Positions 9,382-18,526 of a stretch of DNA of 64,000 bases are shown here, in pieces (position 1 is the first letter of the stretch; the number at the start of each line of letters is the position of its first letter). The DNA comes from Cellulomonas xiejunii. GTDB lineage: Bacteria > Actinomycetota > Actinomycetes > Actinomycetales > Cellulomonadaceae. The stretch lies in the NCBI RefSeq assembly GCF_024508315.1, contig NZ_CP101987.1, positions 124,001 to 188,000 on the forward strand. Reading direction: 5' to 3'. Position numbers and translations under genes: made by a program. Below the pieces are notes generated by a model. The model was not told the DNA's origin and searched no databases. It saw only the letters and a program-made list of their open reading frames with translations.

Positions 9382-9915
9382 GTGCTCGAGCAGCCATGGC
9401 CTTCCCCGGGTCCGGGTCCGCAGCAGCCGCGCGACGCGCACCGCCAGCACTGGGCGAACGACGCACGCCACCGACCGCCCACCGGTGGTTCCGCGGCGTC
9501 GTCCGGACCTGACGCGTGGGGCGAGCGCCCGGCGCGTGAGCCGGCCGTCCGGCGGCGGGCCGACCGCGTCCACCGCGACGACGCGGTCGCGCGGGACGGC
9601 GTCGAGCGCAGCGGCCACGAGGACGGCGTCGGGCGTCCCGACGCTCCGGCGCGTGACGGCCGGGAGCCCGAGCGGCGCCGCCCGTCGTCCGCGCGCTGGG
9701 TGCCCGCCGAGGAGTGGATCCCCGACCCGACGCCGGCTCCCGAGCAGCGCTGGAGCCCGGAGCAGGACTGGCTCGCGGCGTTCGCGGACCGTGGCGAGGC
9801 CGCCGAGCCGCCGTCCGCCCGGTCGCGCGCCGGGAGGGGCCGGTGGGTCGTGGCCGGTGGGGCGGTCCTCGTGCTGGGGGTCGCGCTCGCGGTCGGGCTC
9901 CTCGCCTTCCTGTGA
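9382..9915 (+). CDS. Hypothetical tail-anchored, low-complexity protein
   Basis: A 177-residue protein with GGGAGG before its GTG start. The N-terminal about 150 residues are Pro/Arg/Asp/Ala-rich and probably disordered, with a conserved-looking segment WVPAEEWIPDPTPAPEQRW. The C-terminus is a single TM helix (VVAGGAVLVLGVALAVGLLAFL) that ends the protein, so it should be tail-anchored with its bulk in the cytoplasm. I recognise no family. Confidence 0.6.
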   Translation: MLEQPWPSPGPGPQQPRDAHRQHWANDARHRPPTGGSAASSGPDAWGERPAREPAVRRRADRVHRDDAVARDGVERSGHEDGVGRPDAPARDGREPERRRPSSARWVPAEEWIPDPTPAPEQRWSPEQDWLAAFADRGEAAEPPSARSRAGRGRWVVAGGAVLVLGVALAVGLLAFL

Positions 9916-10002
9916 CCTGCACGGCCGGGGCTCGTCGGGCACGCGTCCGGTGTTGCGCGGGCGTCCGTCGCAGGCCCGCCGTCGGCTCGTTACGGTGGAC
10001 GC

Positions 10003-10533
10003 GTGAGCGACGCCCCCGGACCCGACGCCCCCGGACCCGCAGCCGTCCCGGACCACGAGCTGCGCACCGACGGTGAGCGTCGGACCGTCGCGGCGCTCGA
10101 CGCCGCGGGTCTGGCGTACGTGCGCACGCGGCACGGGCGCGTGGGGTCGCTCGCGGAGGCCGCCGCTGCTCGGGGCATCGAGCCCGCCGACCTCGTGAAG
10201 ACGATCGTGGTGAGGCGCGGGGACGACGACTTCCTGCTCGTCCTGCTGCCGGGCGACCGGACGATCTCGTGGCCGAAGCTGCGTGCGCTGCTCGGTGTGA
10301 GTCGCCTGTCGATGCCCGACGCGGCGGTCGCGAAGGACGTCACCGGGTTCGAGCGCGGCACGATCACGCCGTTCGGCGCGACGCGCGCCTGGCCGGTCGT
10401 GGTGGACGCCAGGGCGTCGGGGCGGCGCGTGTCGATCGGCGGCGGGGGCCACGGCGTGGGGATCCAGCTGGCGACCGACGACCTCGTGCGGGCGCTGGGC
10501 GCGACGGTCGCGGACGTCAGCGAGGCTGCCTGA
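10003..10533 (+). CDS. YbaK/EbsC-type aminoacyl-tRNA deacylase
   Basis: A 176-residue member of the YbaK/ProX editing superfamily, which hydrolyses mischarged aminoacyl-tRNAs in trans. Supporting motifs are DLVKTIVVRRGDDDFLLVLLPGDRTISWPKL, GFERGTITPFGA and RRVSIGGGGHGVGIQL. The conserved Lys of DLVKT and the GT.TPFG loop are present. It is preceded by an acidic/Pro-rich extension of about 20 residues. Single gene; which tRNA it edits cannot be told from sequence. Confidence 0.87.
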   Translation: MSDAPGPDAPGPAAVPDHELRTDGERRTVAALDAAGLAYVRTRHGRVGSLAEAAAARGIEPADLVKTIVVRRGDDDFLLVLLPGDRTISWPKLRALLGVSRLSMPDAAVAKDVTGFERGTITPFGATRAWPVVVDARASGRRVSIGGGGHGVGIQLATDDLVRALGATVADVSEAA

Positions 10534-10746
10534 CCCGTTCGGGTCAGCACCGAGTCAAGCAGGGGTCAAGTCCCGGTTGGAGAAGCGTAGAGTCCTCGGG
10601 AACACGCGCCCAGGGGTGCGCGTTGTGACGCAGCGGGACCCCGTTCGCCGCGCCGATGTCGGTGCCGGTGGGTAGTTTTCGTCCCGCCCGTCGCACCCCC
10701 GGTACGACGACGTACCGGACCAGCCACGAGGAGCGCGAACGCCACG

Positions 10747-11097
10747 ATGACCGAGCTGACTGCTGCGATCGAGCGCGCCCCGGAGCCGACGGACCACGAG
10801 ATCCGCGTCGAGCACCGTGCGGGACGGGCCGTCGTCTGTCTGGTCGGCGAGATCGACGCGTCGCTGCGCCAGTCGGCGTCGGCGTCCATGGGCATCGCGC
10901 TGATGAGCGGTCTGCCGCTGCTCGTCGACGCGAGCCAGGCGACGTTCATCGACTCGTCCGGTGTGGCGTTCGTCCTGCAGCTGCACCTGGCGGCCTCCGA
11001 GGCGGGCGTCGAGCTGACGCTGCACGACCCGAACCACGTGCTGCGGGACATGCTCGAGATGGTCGGCCTGAGCGGCGCGATCCCCGACGACGTCTGA
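10747..11097 (+). CDS. STAS-domain anti-sigma factor antagonist
   Basis: A 116-residue protein that is a single STAS domain. The strand AVVCLVGEIDASL and the phospho-acceptor loop TFIDSSGVAF (Ser70-Ser71) match the SpoIIAA/RsbV family. Such proteins release a sigma factor by binding an HPK-like anti-sigma kinase when unphosphorylated. No anti-sigma kinase, phosphatase or sigma gene lies beside it, so its partner is encoded elsewhere. GAGGAGCG precedes the ATG. The 210-bp region upstream carries two 'gtcaag' direct repeats near 10554-10570 that may belong to the promoter. Confidence 0.9.
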   Translation: MTELTAAIERAPEPTDHEIRVEHRAGRAVVCLVGEIDASLRQSASASMGIALMSGLPLLVDASQATFIDSSGVAFVLQLHLAASEAGVELTLHDPNHVLRDMLEMVGLSGAIPDDV

Positions 11098-11150
11098 CGC
11101 CGTCGCGGGTCGACCGCGGCGATGTCGGAACCCTCGGTTACGTTCCGGGC

Positions 11151-12320
11151 ATGCGGTTGCTGCACACGTCGGACTGGCACCTGGGCCGGACCCTGCACGG
11201 GGTCGACCTGCTGGACCACCAGGCGACCTACCTGGACCACCTCGTCGACGTCGCGCGCTCGGAGCAGGTCGACGCGGTCGTCGTCGCCGGTGACGTGTAC
11301 GACCGCGCCATCCCGCCCGTCGAGGCCGTGACGCTGCTGTCCGACACGCTCGCGCGCCTCGCGGAGCACACCACGGTCGTCGTGACGTCGGGCAACCACG
11401 ACTCGGCGACGCGCCTGGGATTCGGCTCCGCGCTCATGCGCGAGCGCGTACGGCTGCGCACACGCGTCGCGTCGCTGGCGGAGCCGGTCGAGGTGGCGGG
11501 CGTGCTGGTCTACGGCCTGCCGTACCTCGACCCCGACGTGTGCCGGGCGGAGCTCGCGCCCGTCGGCGCCGACGGTGCGCGCACCCTGCTCGCCCGCTCG
11601 CACGAGGCCGTGACGCACGCCGCGATGACGCGGGTGCGGGCCGACGTCGCGGCACGGCCCGGCGGTGAGCGGCCGCGTGTCGTGGTCGCCGCGCACGCCT
11701 TCGTCGTCGGAGGTCGGGCCAGCGAGTCGGAGCGTGACATCCGGGTCGGCGGGGTCGACCACGTGCCGGCGGACGTGTTCGCGGGCGCGGACTACGTGGC
11801 GCTGGGCCACCTGCACGGTCCGCAGGTGGTCAACGGGCCTGCGGGGACGGTCCTGCGGTACTCCGGCTCCCCCCTCGCGTACTCGTTCTCCGAGCAGCAC
11901 CACGCCAAGTCCTCCGTGCTGGTGGACCTGTCCGGCCCCGAGCCGGTCACGACGCTGCTGCCCGCGCCCGTCCCGCGCCGCATGGCCGACGTGACGGGCA
12001 CCCTCGAGGACCTGCTGACGGCGGCCGGCGAACCGTACGTCGACGACTGGGTCCGCGTGACCGTCACCGACGCCGTGCGGCCCACGGACCTGTTCCGCCG
12101 CGTCAGGCAGCGGTTCGCGCACGCCCTGGTCGTGCAGCACCGCCCCGACCGCCCGGACGCGTCGCTCACGCGCCCGGCCCTCGTGACCGCAGCGGCCGAC
12201 CCCGTCGAGGTCGCCGCGGACTTCGTCGCGCACGTGACCGGAGGCCGTCCGACTGCTGCCGAGCGGCAGGTGCTGCGCGCGGCGCACGAGCACGTCGCGG
12301 CTGCGGAGCGGAGCGCCTGA
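11151..12320 (+). CDS. sbcD: Exonuclease SbcD (Mre11-like nuclease subunit)
   Basis: A 389-residue metallophosphoesterase of the SbcCD complex, which cleaves DNA hairpins and protein-blocked ends. Metal-ligand motifs appear in order: HTSDWHLGR near the N-terminus, VAGDVYDRA, TSGNHDS, and GHLHGPQ. The ATG at 11151 starts exactly at the family's MRLLHTSDWH. It overlaps sbcC by one base (TGATG), so the two subunits are translationally coupled. Confidence 0.96.
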   Translation: MRLLHTSDWHLGRTLHGVDLLDHQATYLDHLVDVARSEQVDAVVVAGDVYDRAIPPVEAVTLLSDTLARLAEHTTVVVTSGNHDSATRLGFGSALMRERVRLRTRVASLAEPVEVAGVLVYGLPYLDPDVCRAELAPVGADGARTLLARSHEAVTHAAMTRVRADVAARPGGERPRVVVAAHAFVVGGRASESERDIRVGGVDHVPADVFAGADYVALGHLHGPQVVNGPAGTVLRYSGSPLAYSFSEQHHAKSSVLVDLSGPEPVTTLLPAPVPRRMADVTGTLEDLLTAAGEPYVDDWVRVTVTDAVRPTDLFRRVRQRFAHALVVQHRPDRPDASLTRPALVTAAADPVEVAADFVAHVTGGRPTAAERQVLRAAHEHVAAAERSA

Positions 12321-15300
12321 TGCACCTGCGCTCCCTGACCGTCCAGGCCATCGGTCCGTTCGCGGACCGGCACACCGTGGACCTCGACGCCCTCGGGTCC
12401 TCCGGCCTCTTCCTGCTGGAAGGCCCCACCGGCTCGGGCAAGTCCACGCTCATCGACGCGATCGTCTTCGCGTTGTACGGGAAGGTCGCGGGCGCGGACG
12501 CGTCGGACGAGCGGCTGCGGTCCGCGTACGCGGCGGACGACGTCGAGAGCGTCGTCGACCTCGTCTTCGAGGTGCCCTCCGGGGTGTACCGCGTGCGCCG
12601 CACACCGGCGTACCAGCGGGCCAAGCGCCGCGGCACCGGCACGACGACCGCCCAGGCGAGCGTCAAGGCGTGGCGGCTGCCCGCGGACGTCGACGTCAGC
12701 GCCGGACCGGACTCCCTGGACGGTGTCGGCGTCCTGCTGGGGACCCGGCTCGACGAGGTCGGTGCCGAGCTGCAGCGCGCCGTCGGCCTGGACCGCCTGC
12801 AGTTCGTCCAGACGGTCGTGCTGCCGCAGGGCGAGTTCGCGCGGTTCCTGCGGGCCAGCGGTGAGGAGCGTCGCGTCCTGCTGCAGAAGATCTTCGGCAC
12901 GCAGGTCTACGAGCAGATGCAGCAGCGCCTCGCCGCGCTGCGCGCGGAGGCCGCGCGGACGGTCGAGGCGTCGCGCACGCGGCTGGGCGAGGCGGTGTCG
13001 CACCTGCTGGGGGCGTGCGCACTGGGGCCCGACGAGCAGGTGGCGACGCGGGCCGCGCTCGACGAGGCTGCCCTCGGGGCGCCCGTCGCCGAGCGCGTCG
13101 CGGAGGTCGTCGTCGCGACCACGGCGGTGCTGGACGCCGCAGCCGACGCGCTCGCGCACGACGCCGCGACCGCACGGACGACGTGGGAGGCCGCGCGTAC
13201 CGGCCTCGAGCGCGCCCGCGCCACCGCGGCGCTCGCCGCCCGCCGGGACGCGCTGCGGGCAGAGCGGTCGTCCCTCGAGGCGACGGCGGGGCAGCATGAG
13301 GACGACGTGCGACGGCTCGCGCGGGCGCGGGCTGCCGCGGCCGTGCGTCCGCTGCTCACGGGATGGCAGGACGCGTCGACGGCCCACGAGGCGGCGGCGA
13401 AGGCGCTCGTCGCCGCAGCCGACACGGCACCGGTCGACCTGCTGCCGGCGGGCGGCGCGGTGCCGGAGCTGCTGGGTGTGCCCGGCGCCACGTGGCCGGG
13501 GGACGGCGTGGACGCCGAGCCGGGCGGTGCGGCGGACGTCGCCGGTGTCGCGGAGCTGCTCGACGCGTGGCGTCCGCGCCTGCGGGCTGAGCGCGCCGCA
13601 GCCGCGGACGGCGCAGCGGCGCTGCGCCGGACCGTCGAGCTGGAGGCCGGCCTGACCGCTCGTCGTCGGGCGGTCCGCGAGCTCTCGGCGGTGCTCGACG
13701 ACCTGCGCACGGAGGTCGACGCCGCGGCGGCGTGGCTCGCCGAGCGTCCGGCGTCGCGGGCCGCGCTCGAGCTGGAGCGCGACGACGCACGCGGGCGAGC
13801 GGGACGGGCCGACGCCGCCGAGGCGGCGCGGGCCGCGGCGCGCGCGCTCGTCGCGGACGTGGCCGCGCTGACCGCCGCGCGCGGGGAGCTCGCCGACGCG
13901 CAGACGGCGGTGACGGCTGCGGCCGGTGCCGCCCGGGCCGCGCTCGCCACCGAGGCCGCCCTGCGCGCCGCGCGCGTCGCGGGTCTCGCCGGCGAGCTCG
14001 CCGCCGGGCTCGTCGAGGGCGACCCGTGCCCGGTCTGCGGCGCGTGCGAGCACCCGGCCCCCGCGTCGGTCGGCGCCGACCACGTCACGGCGGAGCGGGT
14101 GCTGGCGGCCGAGCAGGCGCGGGCCGCCGCCGAGGCCGGTCTCGCGGACGCCGGTGCCCGACGTGCCGGGCTCGCGGAGCGCGTCGACGGCCTCGCAGCG
14201 CGCACGGGTGACCACGACGCGGCGTCGGCCGCCGCCGGCCTGCGGGACGCCGAGGCGCAGATCGCCGCCGTCGCCGCCGCGGCCGCACGGGTCGAGGCCC
14301 TGGACGCCGAGATCGTCGCGCACGACGCCGCGACGCGCCGCCGCGAGGCCGTCCGCGACGAGGTGCTCGCCCAGGTCCGTGCCGCGGAGCTGACCCTCGA
14401 GACGGAGCGGGACGCGCTCGCGCGCGCCGAGGCCGAGGTGGCCGAGGCGCGCGGTGAGCACCCGACCGTCGCGGCACGCCACGCCGCCCTCGACGAGCGG
14501 GCGCGGCAGGCCGCCGCCCTGCTCGACGCGCTCGACGCCGAGCGGACCACGGCCGCCGACGCAGGCCGCCGCCGGCACGAGCTCGACCTCGCGCTCGCCG
14601 AGCACGGCCTCGACGACGACGCCGCGCGCGACTCGTGGTGCCCGGCGTCCGTGGTCAGCGACCTCGAGCACCGCGTGCTCGCGCACACCAGCGCTGCGGC
14701 GCGGGTCGCCGCGGGCCTGGCGGACCCCGAGGTCCTCGCGCTGCCGCAGGACGTGGACACCGACGTCGCAGGTGCCGAGGCCGCCGAGCTCGCCGCCCGC
14801 CGCGCCGCGTCCGACGCCGAGGGCCGCGCACAGGTCGCGGCGTCCCGCGCCGAGGCCGCCGCCGAGGGAGCCGCCCGGGTCCGGCGCGCCGCCGACGCGC
14901 TCGACGCCGCCGTCGCGGCGGCCGGTCCCGTCACCCGCATGGCCAACCTCGCGTCCGGCACGGGCAGCGACAACGCGCAGGCCTTGTCCCTCGCGACGTA
15001 CGTGCTGGGCCGCCGGTTCGAGGACGTGGTGGCCGCCGCCAACGAGCGGCTCGCGGTCATGTCCGACGGCCGGTACGAGCTCGTGCGGTCCGACGAGAAG
15101 GAGGACGTCCGCACGCGCGCCATCGGCCTGGCGATGCGGGTCGTCGACCACCGCACCGAGCGCGCCCGTGACCCGCGGACCCTGTCCGGCGGCGAGACCT
15201 TCTACGTGTCGCTGTGCCTCGCGTTGGGCATGGCCGACGTCGTCACCGCCGAGGCGGGCGGGGTCGAGCTGGGCACGCTGTTCGTCGACGAGGGGTTCGG

Positions 15301-15478
15301 AGCCCTTGACCCGCACGTCCTGGACCAGGTGCTGGCCGAGCTCGGTCGCCTGCGCCATGGCGGTCGCGTCGTCGGCATCGTCTCCCACGTCGAGGCGCTG
15401 AAGCAGGCCGTCGCGGACCGCATCGAGGTCCGTCCGACACCGGGCGGGCCGAGCACCCTGACCGTCCTCGCGGGATAA
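12320..15478 (+). CDS. sbcC: Exonuclease SbcC (Rad50-like ATPase subunit)
   Basis: A 1052-residue SMC-like ATPase partner of SbcD. Walker A GPTGSGKS is at residues 35-42 and the conserved QFVQTVVLPQGEFARFL follows. Long Ala/Arg/Glu-rich coiled coils flank a zinc hook with CPVC at about 571-574. The C-terminal lobe carries the signature TLSGGETFYVSLCLALGMADVV, then Walker B TLFVDEGFGALD. The coiled coil is extremely Ala-rich, as usual at this GC content. It starts with ATG inside the sbcD stop. Confidence 0.96.
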   Translation: MHLRSLTVQAIGPFADRHTVDLDALGSSGLFLLEGPTGSGKSTLIDAIVFALYGKVAGADASDERLRSAYAADDVESVVDLVFEVPSGVYRVRRTPAYQRAKRRGTGTTTAQASVKAWRLPADVDVSAGPDSLDGVGVLLGTRLDEVGAELQRAVGLDRLQFVQTVVLPQGEFARFLRASGEERRVLLQKIFGTQVYEQMQQRLAALRAEAARTVEASRTRLGEAVSHLLGACALGPDEQVATRAALDEAALGAPVAERVAEVVVATTAVLDAAADALAHDAATARTTWEAARTGLERARATAALAARRDALRAERSSLEATAGQHEDDVRRLARARAAAAVRPLLTGWQDASTAHEAAAKALVAAADTAPVDLLPAGGAVPELLGVPGATWPGDGVDAEPGGAADVAGVAELLDAWRPRLRAERAAAADGAAALRRTVELEAGLTARRRAVRELSAVLDDLRTEVDAAAAWLAERPASRAALELERDDARGRAGRADAAEAARAAARALVADVAALTAARGELADAQTAVTAAAGAARAALATEAALRAARVAGLAGELAAGLVEGDPCPVCGACEHPAPASVGADHVTAERVLAAEQARAAAEAGLADAGARRAGLAERVDGLAARTGDHDAASAAAGLRDAEAQIAAVAAAAARVEALDAEIVAHDAATRRREAVRDEVLAQVRAAELTLETERDALARAEAEVAEARGEHPTVAARHAALDERARQAAALLDALDAERTTAADAGRRRHELDLALAEHGLDDDAARDSWCPASVVSDLEHRVLAHTSAAARVAAGLADPEVLALPQDVDTDVAGAEAAELAARRAASDAEGRAQVAASRAEAAAEGAARVRRAADALDAAVAAAGPVTRMANLASGTGSDNAQALSLATYVLGRRFEDVVAAANERLAVMSDGRYELVRSDEKEDVRTRAIGLAMRVVDHRTERARDPRTLSGGETFYVSLCLALGMADVVTAEAGGVELGTLFVDEGFGALDPHVLDQVLAELGRLRHGGRVVGIVSHVEALKQAVADRIEVRPTPGGPSTLTVLAG

Positions 15479-15520
15479 CGGGACGTCACGCCACCAGGGC
15501 CGACCGCCCGTCGCGGGACG

Positions 15521-15934
15521 TCACCAGGTCCAGCCGCGCGCCGCGAGCTCGACCTCCTCGCGGAACCGCTCCTTCGCGTCCCCCTTGGCCGCGGGACGCA
15601 CCTCGACGCCCGCGAGCTGGCAGGCCTCCGCGAGCAGCTGGTCGTACGCGAGCTGCGACGCGATGATCCGCTCGGCCCGCGCGAACGTCCGCTCGTCGTC
15701 CTCGAGCTGACGCACGTGGTTGGCGACCGCGCCCAGACGCTGCTGGACCCGCAGCGTCACGAACGGGTCGTACGGCTCGACCGGCCGGTGCCGCAGGCGG
15801 TCCGCGACGGCCTCCAGGGCCTCGGCCAGCCGGGCCCGCCAGCGCGGGGGCTCGTCCGCGGAGGGGATGAACGCCCAGATGGAGACCAGCAGCACGGTGG
15901 GTGCCACCGAGAACAAGAGGAGAGCCCAGATCAT
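15521..15934 (-). CDS. Hypothetical membrane-anchored protein
   Basis: A 137-residue protein. An N-terminal TM helix (MIWALLLFSVAPTVLLVSIWAF) is followed by a charged, probably helical cytoplasmic domain (LAEALEAVADRLRHR ... LEDDERTFARAERIIASQLAYDQLLAEAC). GGAGGA precedes the ATG at 15934, so this start is chosen over a longer frame opening at 15991. I recognise no family. It converges on sbcC with about 40 bp between the stops. Confidence 0.7.
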   Translation of the reverse strand: MIWALLLFSVAPTVLLVSIWAFIPSADEPPRWRARLAEALEAVADRLRHRPVEPYDPFVTLRVQQRLGAVANHVRQLEDDERTFARAERIIASQLAYDQLLAEACQLAGVEVRPAAKGDAKERFREEVELAARGWTW

Positions 15935-16090
15935 CGCGCGTCCTCCGTCGAACGTGCTCCCAGCGTAGGCACTCGGTGTGACGCATGCCACACGAATAGC
16001 GGGTGATGCGACGACGTCCGGGCGGGGCGTGGCCGGGCAGGCTCCTGCCCCCTACGGTGGGGCCCCGACGACGGCACGAGAGGGGCACGC

Positions 16091-16771
16091 ATGGGCAAGG
16101 GGCTGGTGGTAGGCCTCGTCGCGCTCGGTCTCGTCGGCGTCGGTGCGTACGTCGCCGACGGGTTCGCGCGTGACAGCGCCGAGGACAGCGCGGCGGTCCT
16201 CCTGTCGCAGCGCCTCCAGGTGGACGGCACGCCCGACGTGCGGATCGACGGTTTCCCGTTCTTCCCGCAGCTGCTCGCGCGGTCGCTGGACGACGTGCGC
16301 GTGTCCGCCCGGGGCGTCGAGCTCGAGGGTGTCGAGGTGACGGACGTCGTCGTCGACGCCACGGACGTGTCCCTCGACCAGCCGTACCAGGTCGGCACCC
16401 TGCGGCTCGAGGCGACGGTGCCCACGTCGACGGTGGAGCAGGTCGTCGCCGACCGGGTGCCCGTGGACGTCGCCGTCGACGGCGGGATGCTGCGCGCGTC
16501 GGGCGAGATCCTCGGCATCCCGCTCAGCGCCGGGCTCGTGCCCCGCGTGGTCGACGGGCGCCTCCAGGTCGACGTCCAGGACGTCACGCTCGGAACGGGC
16601 GAGCTGCGGCTCGAGGACCTGCCGGGAGACGTCGCCGAACGGCTCGTCGGGATCGAGGTGCCGCTCGACGGCCTGCCCGCCGGCATCGTGCTCGAGCAGG
16701 CGGTCGTGGTGCCGGACGGCGTGCGGGTCACCGCGTCGGGCACGGACGTCGACCTGGAGCGGCTGCCGTGA
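16091..16771 (+). CDS. DUF2993 / LmeA-like phospholipid-binding protein
   Basis: A 226-residue protein anchored or exported by an N-terminal hydrophobic helix (GLVVGLVALGLVGVGAYVADGFA). The remainder matches DUF2993: DVRIDGFPFFPQLLARSLDDVRVSARGVELEGVEVTDVVVDATDV, then repeated VDV/LRL strands. Family members such as mycobacterial LmeA bind phospholipids in the periplasm and affect envelope glycolipid synthesis. It overlaps the M50-like gene by four bases (GTGA), suggesting a shared envelope role. Confidence 0.85.
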   Translation: MGKGLVVGLVALGLVGVGAYVADGFARDSAEDSAAVLLSQRLQVDGTPDVRIDGFPFFPQLLARSLDDVRVSARGVELEGVEVTDVVVDATDVSLDQPYQVGTLRLEATVPTSTVEQVVADRVPVDVAVDGGMLRASGEILGIPLSAGLVPRVVDGRLQVDVQDVTLGTGELRLEDLPGDVAERLVGIEVPLDGLPAGIVLEQAVVVPDGVRVTASGTDVDLERLP

Positions 16772-17559
16772 GCGCGGGGGCCCTCGCGGCCGTCACGACG
16801 ACGCTGCTGGCGACCCCGTCCCCGGGGGGCGAGGGTCTGGCCGGGCTGTGGGAGCAGGTCACGACGCCGCAGCCCGCGCCGGAGCGCATGACGGTGCTCG
16901 TCGTCGGCGCGGTCGTGCTGGCCGCCCTCGCCGTGCCGTTCGTGTGGCACCTGCTGCGGCACGGCCTGACGATCGTGCACGAGGCCGCGCACGCCGCGGT
17001 CGCGGTGCTGGCCGGGCGACGGCTCTCGGGCATCCGCGTGCACTCGGACACCTCGGGCCTCACCGTCTCCCGCGGGCGGCCCCGCGGCCCCGGCATGATC
17101 GCCACCGTCGCGGCGGGGTACCCCGGGCCGGCCGTGCTCGGCGTCGCCGCCGCGTGGCTGCTGTCCCGCGGGTACGCGCTCGGCGTGCTGTGGCTGCTGC
17201 TCCTGGTCGTGGTGCTCGTGCTGCTGCAGATCCGCAACTGGTACGGGCTGTGGGCGGTCCTGGTCAGCGGCGTCGCGCTCGTCGTCGTGACCCTGTGGGC
17301 GCCCGCTCAGCTGCAGACCGTGGTCGCCGCCGGGCTCACGTGGTTCTTCCTGCTCGGGGCACCGCGCGCGGTGCTGGAGATGCAGGTGCAGCGTCGGCGG
17401 GTGCGGCGTCGGGGCGGTCGCGACGAGTCCGACGCGGGCCTGCTGGCGGGCCTCACGCACGTGCCGGCGATCGTCTGGGTGGGGGTGTTCCTCGTCCTGT
17501 GTGGCGCGCTGCTCGCGGTCGGGGGAGCCTGGTTGCTGGCGGCCTGGACAGTGGCCTGA
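16768..17559 (+). CDS. M50-like integral membrane metallopeptidase
   Basis: A 263-residue polytopic membrane protein with the zinc motif HEAAH at residues 71-75 inside a hydrophobic helix (LTIVHEAAHAAVAVLAGRRL), followed by six or so TM segments. This layout fits the M50B-like family of site-2-protease relatives. The second metal site expected downstream (N/DPG-like) is not obvious; RNWYG is the nearest polar motif inside the membrane part. The GTG start overlaps the DUF2993 stop. Substrate unknown. Confidence 0.78.
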   Translation: MSAGALAAVTTTLLATPSPGGEGLAGLWEQVTTPQPAPERMTVLVVGAVVLAALAVPFVWHLLRHGLTIVHEAAHAAVAVLAGRRLSGIRVHSDTSGLTVSRGRPRGPGMIATVAAGYPGPAVLGVAAAWLLSRGYALGVLWLLLLVVVLVLLQIRNWYGLWAVLVSGVALVVVTLWAPAQLQTVVAAGLTWFFLLGAPRAVLEMQVQRRRVRRRGGRDESDAGLLAGLTHVPAIVWVGVFLVLCGALLAVGGAWLLAAWTVA

Positions 17560-17667
17560 ATCACCCACCCGCCTTGCCACGGTGTGCACATGTGTGCCCC
17601 GATGTGCCCCCTCGGGACTGGGACCACCGCTTCCGGACGGACGTCCAGGATCTGCGATAGTGAAGCG

Positions 17668-18525
17668 GTGAGCACAACACCCGATGTCGAACCACGACCG
17701 GGCCGCAACGAATCGCTTTCCCTGCGCCGGGCACTCGCCCTGCTCGACGTGTGCGCGCTGGAGACCGACCCCGCCGGTCTGACAGCCGCGGAGATCGGCC
17801 GTCGGCTCGGCGTCCACAAGTCCACCGTCCTGCGCCTCGCCGCCCCGCTGCTCGAGACCGAGCTGCTGCGCCGCGACCCGACGAGCGGTCGCTTCCGCCT
17901 CGGGCCCGGTGCTCTGCGGCTGGGGCACGCCTACCTGTCCACCCTCGAGGTCGAGGCCGTCGCGGCGAGCGCGCTCGACGACCTCGCGCGCATGAGCGGC
18001 TGCACCTCGGTCCTCGCCGTGCCCGACGGCCTGCAGGTCCGCCTCGCGGGCCACCGCGCCGCACCCGGCGGCGGCGGGCGAGTCGTGTCGCGGGTGCCGG
18101 AGAGCGTGCCGCTGCACTGCTCCGCGAGCGGCAAGGCGATCCTGTCGGTCGCGGGTGCCGCGCTGCTCGAGCGCGCCGTCGCCGGTGGGCTGCGGCCCGC
18201 GACCCCGCGCTCGATCACGGACCCCGGGGAGCTGCGGGCCGAGCTGCTGCGCACGCGCCGCCGCGGCTTCGCGGTCGAGGACCGTGAGTACGACCCCGAC
18301 ACCCGGGCCGTCGCCGCCGCCGTGCTCGACCACACCGGCGACGTCGTCGGCGCGCTGGCGCTGGTCGCGCCGGCTGCGCGGATGCCCGCCGCCGCCGTGC
18401 AGGAGCACGCGCGCTCCGTCGTCCTCGCGGCCCGTGCCGTCACCCGTCGGCTCGGGGGTGCGGGGGGTCCCCGCGGCGTCGTGGCCGGACCCGGTGAGGA
18501 CCTGCAGGCCCGCAAGGGCGCGTGA
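17668..18525 (+). CDS. IclR-family transcriptional regulator
   Basis: A 285-residue regulator. The N-terminal winged helix is LSLRRALALLDVCAL ... AEIGRRLGVHKSTVLRLAAPLLETELLRRD. The IclR effector domain follows, with VPLHCSASGKAILS and GFAVEDREYDPDTRAVAAAV. The GTG at 17668 is chosen; an in-frame ATG further up would add 28 Cys/Met-rich residues unlike the family. It stands alone between an M50-like gene and a nuclease gene, so the target and effector cannot be inferred. Confidence 0.87.
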   Translation: MSTTPDVEPRPGRNESLSLRRALALLDVCALETDPAGLTAAEIGRRLGVHKSTVLRLAAPLLETELLRRDPTSGRFRLGPGALRLGHAYLSTLEVEAVAASALDDLARMSGCTSVLAVPDGLQVRLAGHRAAPGGGGRVVSRVPESVPLHCSASGKAILSVAGAALLERAVAGGLRPATPRSITDPGELRAELLRTRRRGFAVEDREYDPDTRAVAAAVLDHTGDVVGALALVAPAARMPAAAVQEHARSVVLAARAVTRRLGGAGGPRGVVAGPGEDLQARKGA

Positions 18526-18526
18526 C

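Noticed and set aside
9166..10452. N-terminal extension of the HdeD-lipase frame to 1030 residues
   Set aside because: The extension is low-complexity, overlaps two supported plus-strand genes, and the HdeD domain begins right after the ATG at 9165.
11792..15388. A 1198-residue minus-strand open frame opposite sbcC
   Set aside because: Shadow of the very GC-rich sbcC coiled coil; no domain, and sbcC is certain.
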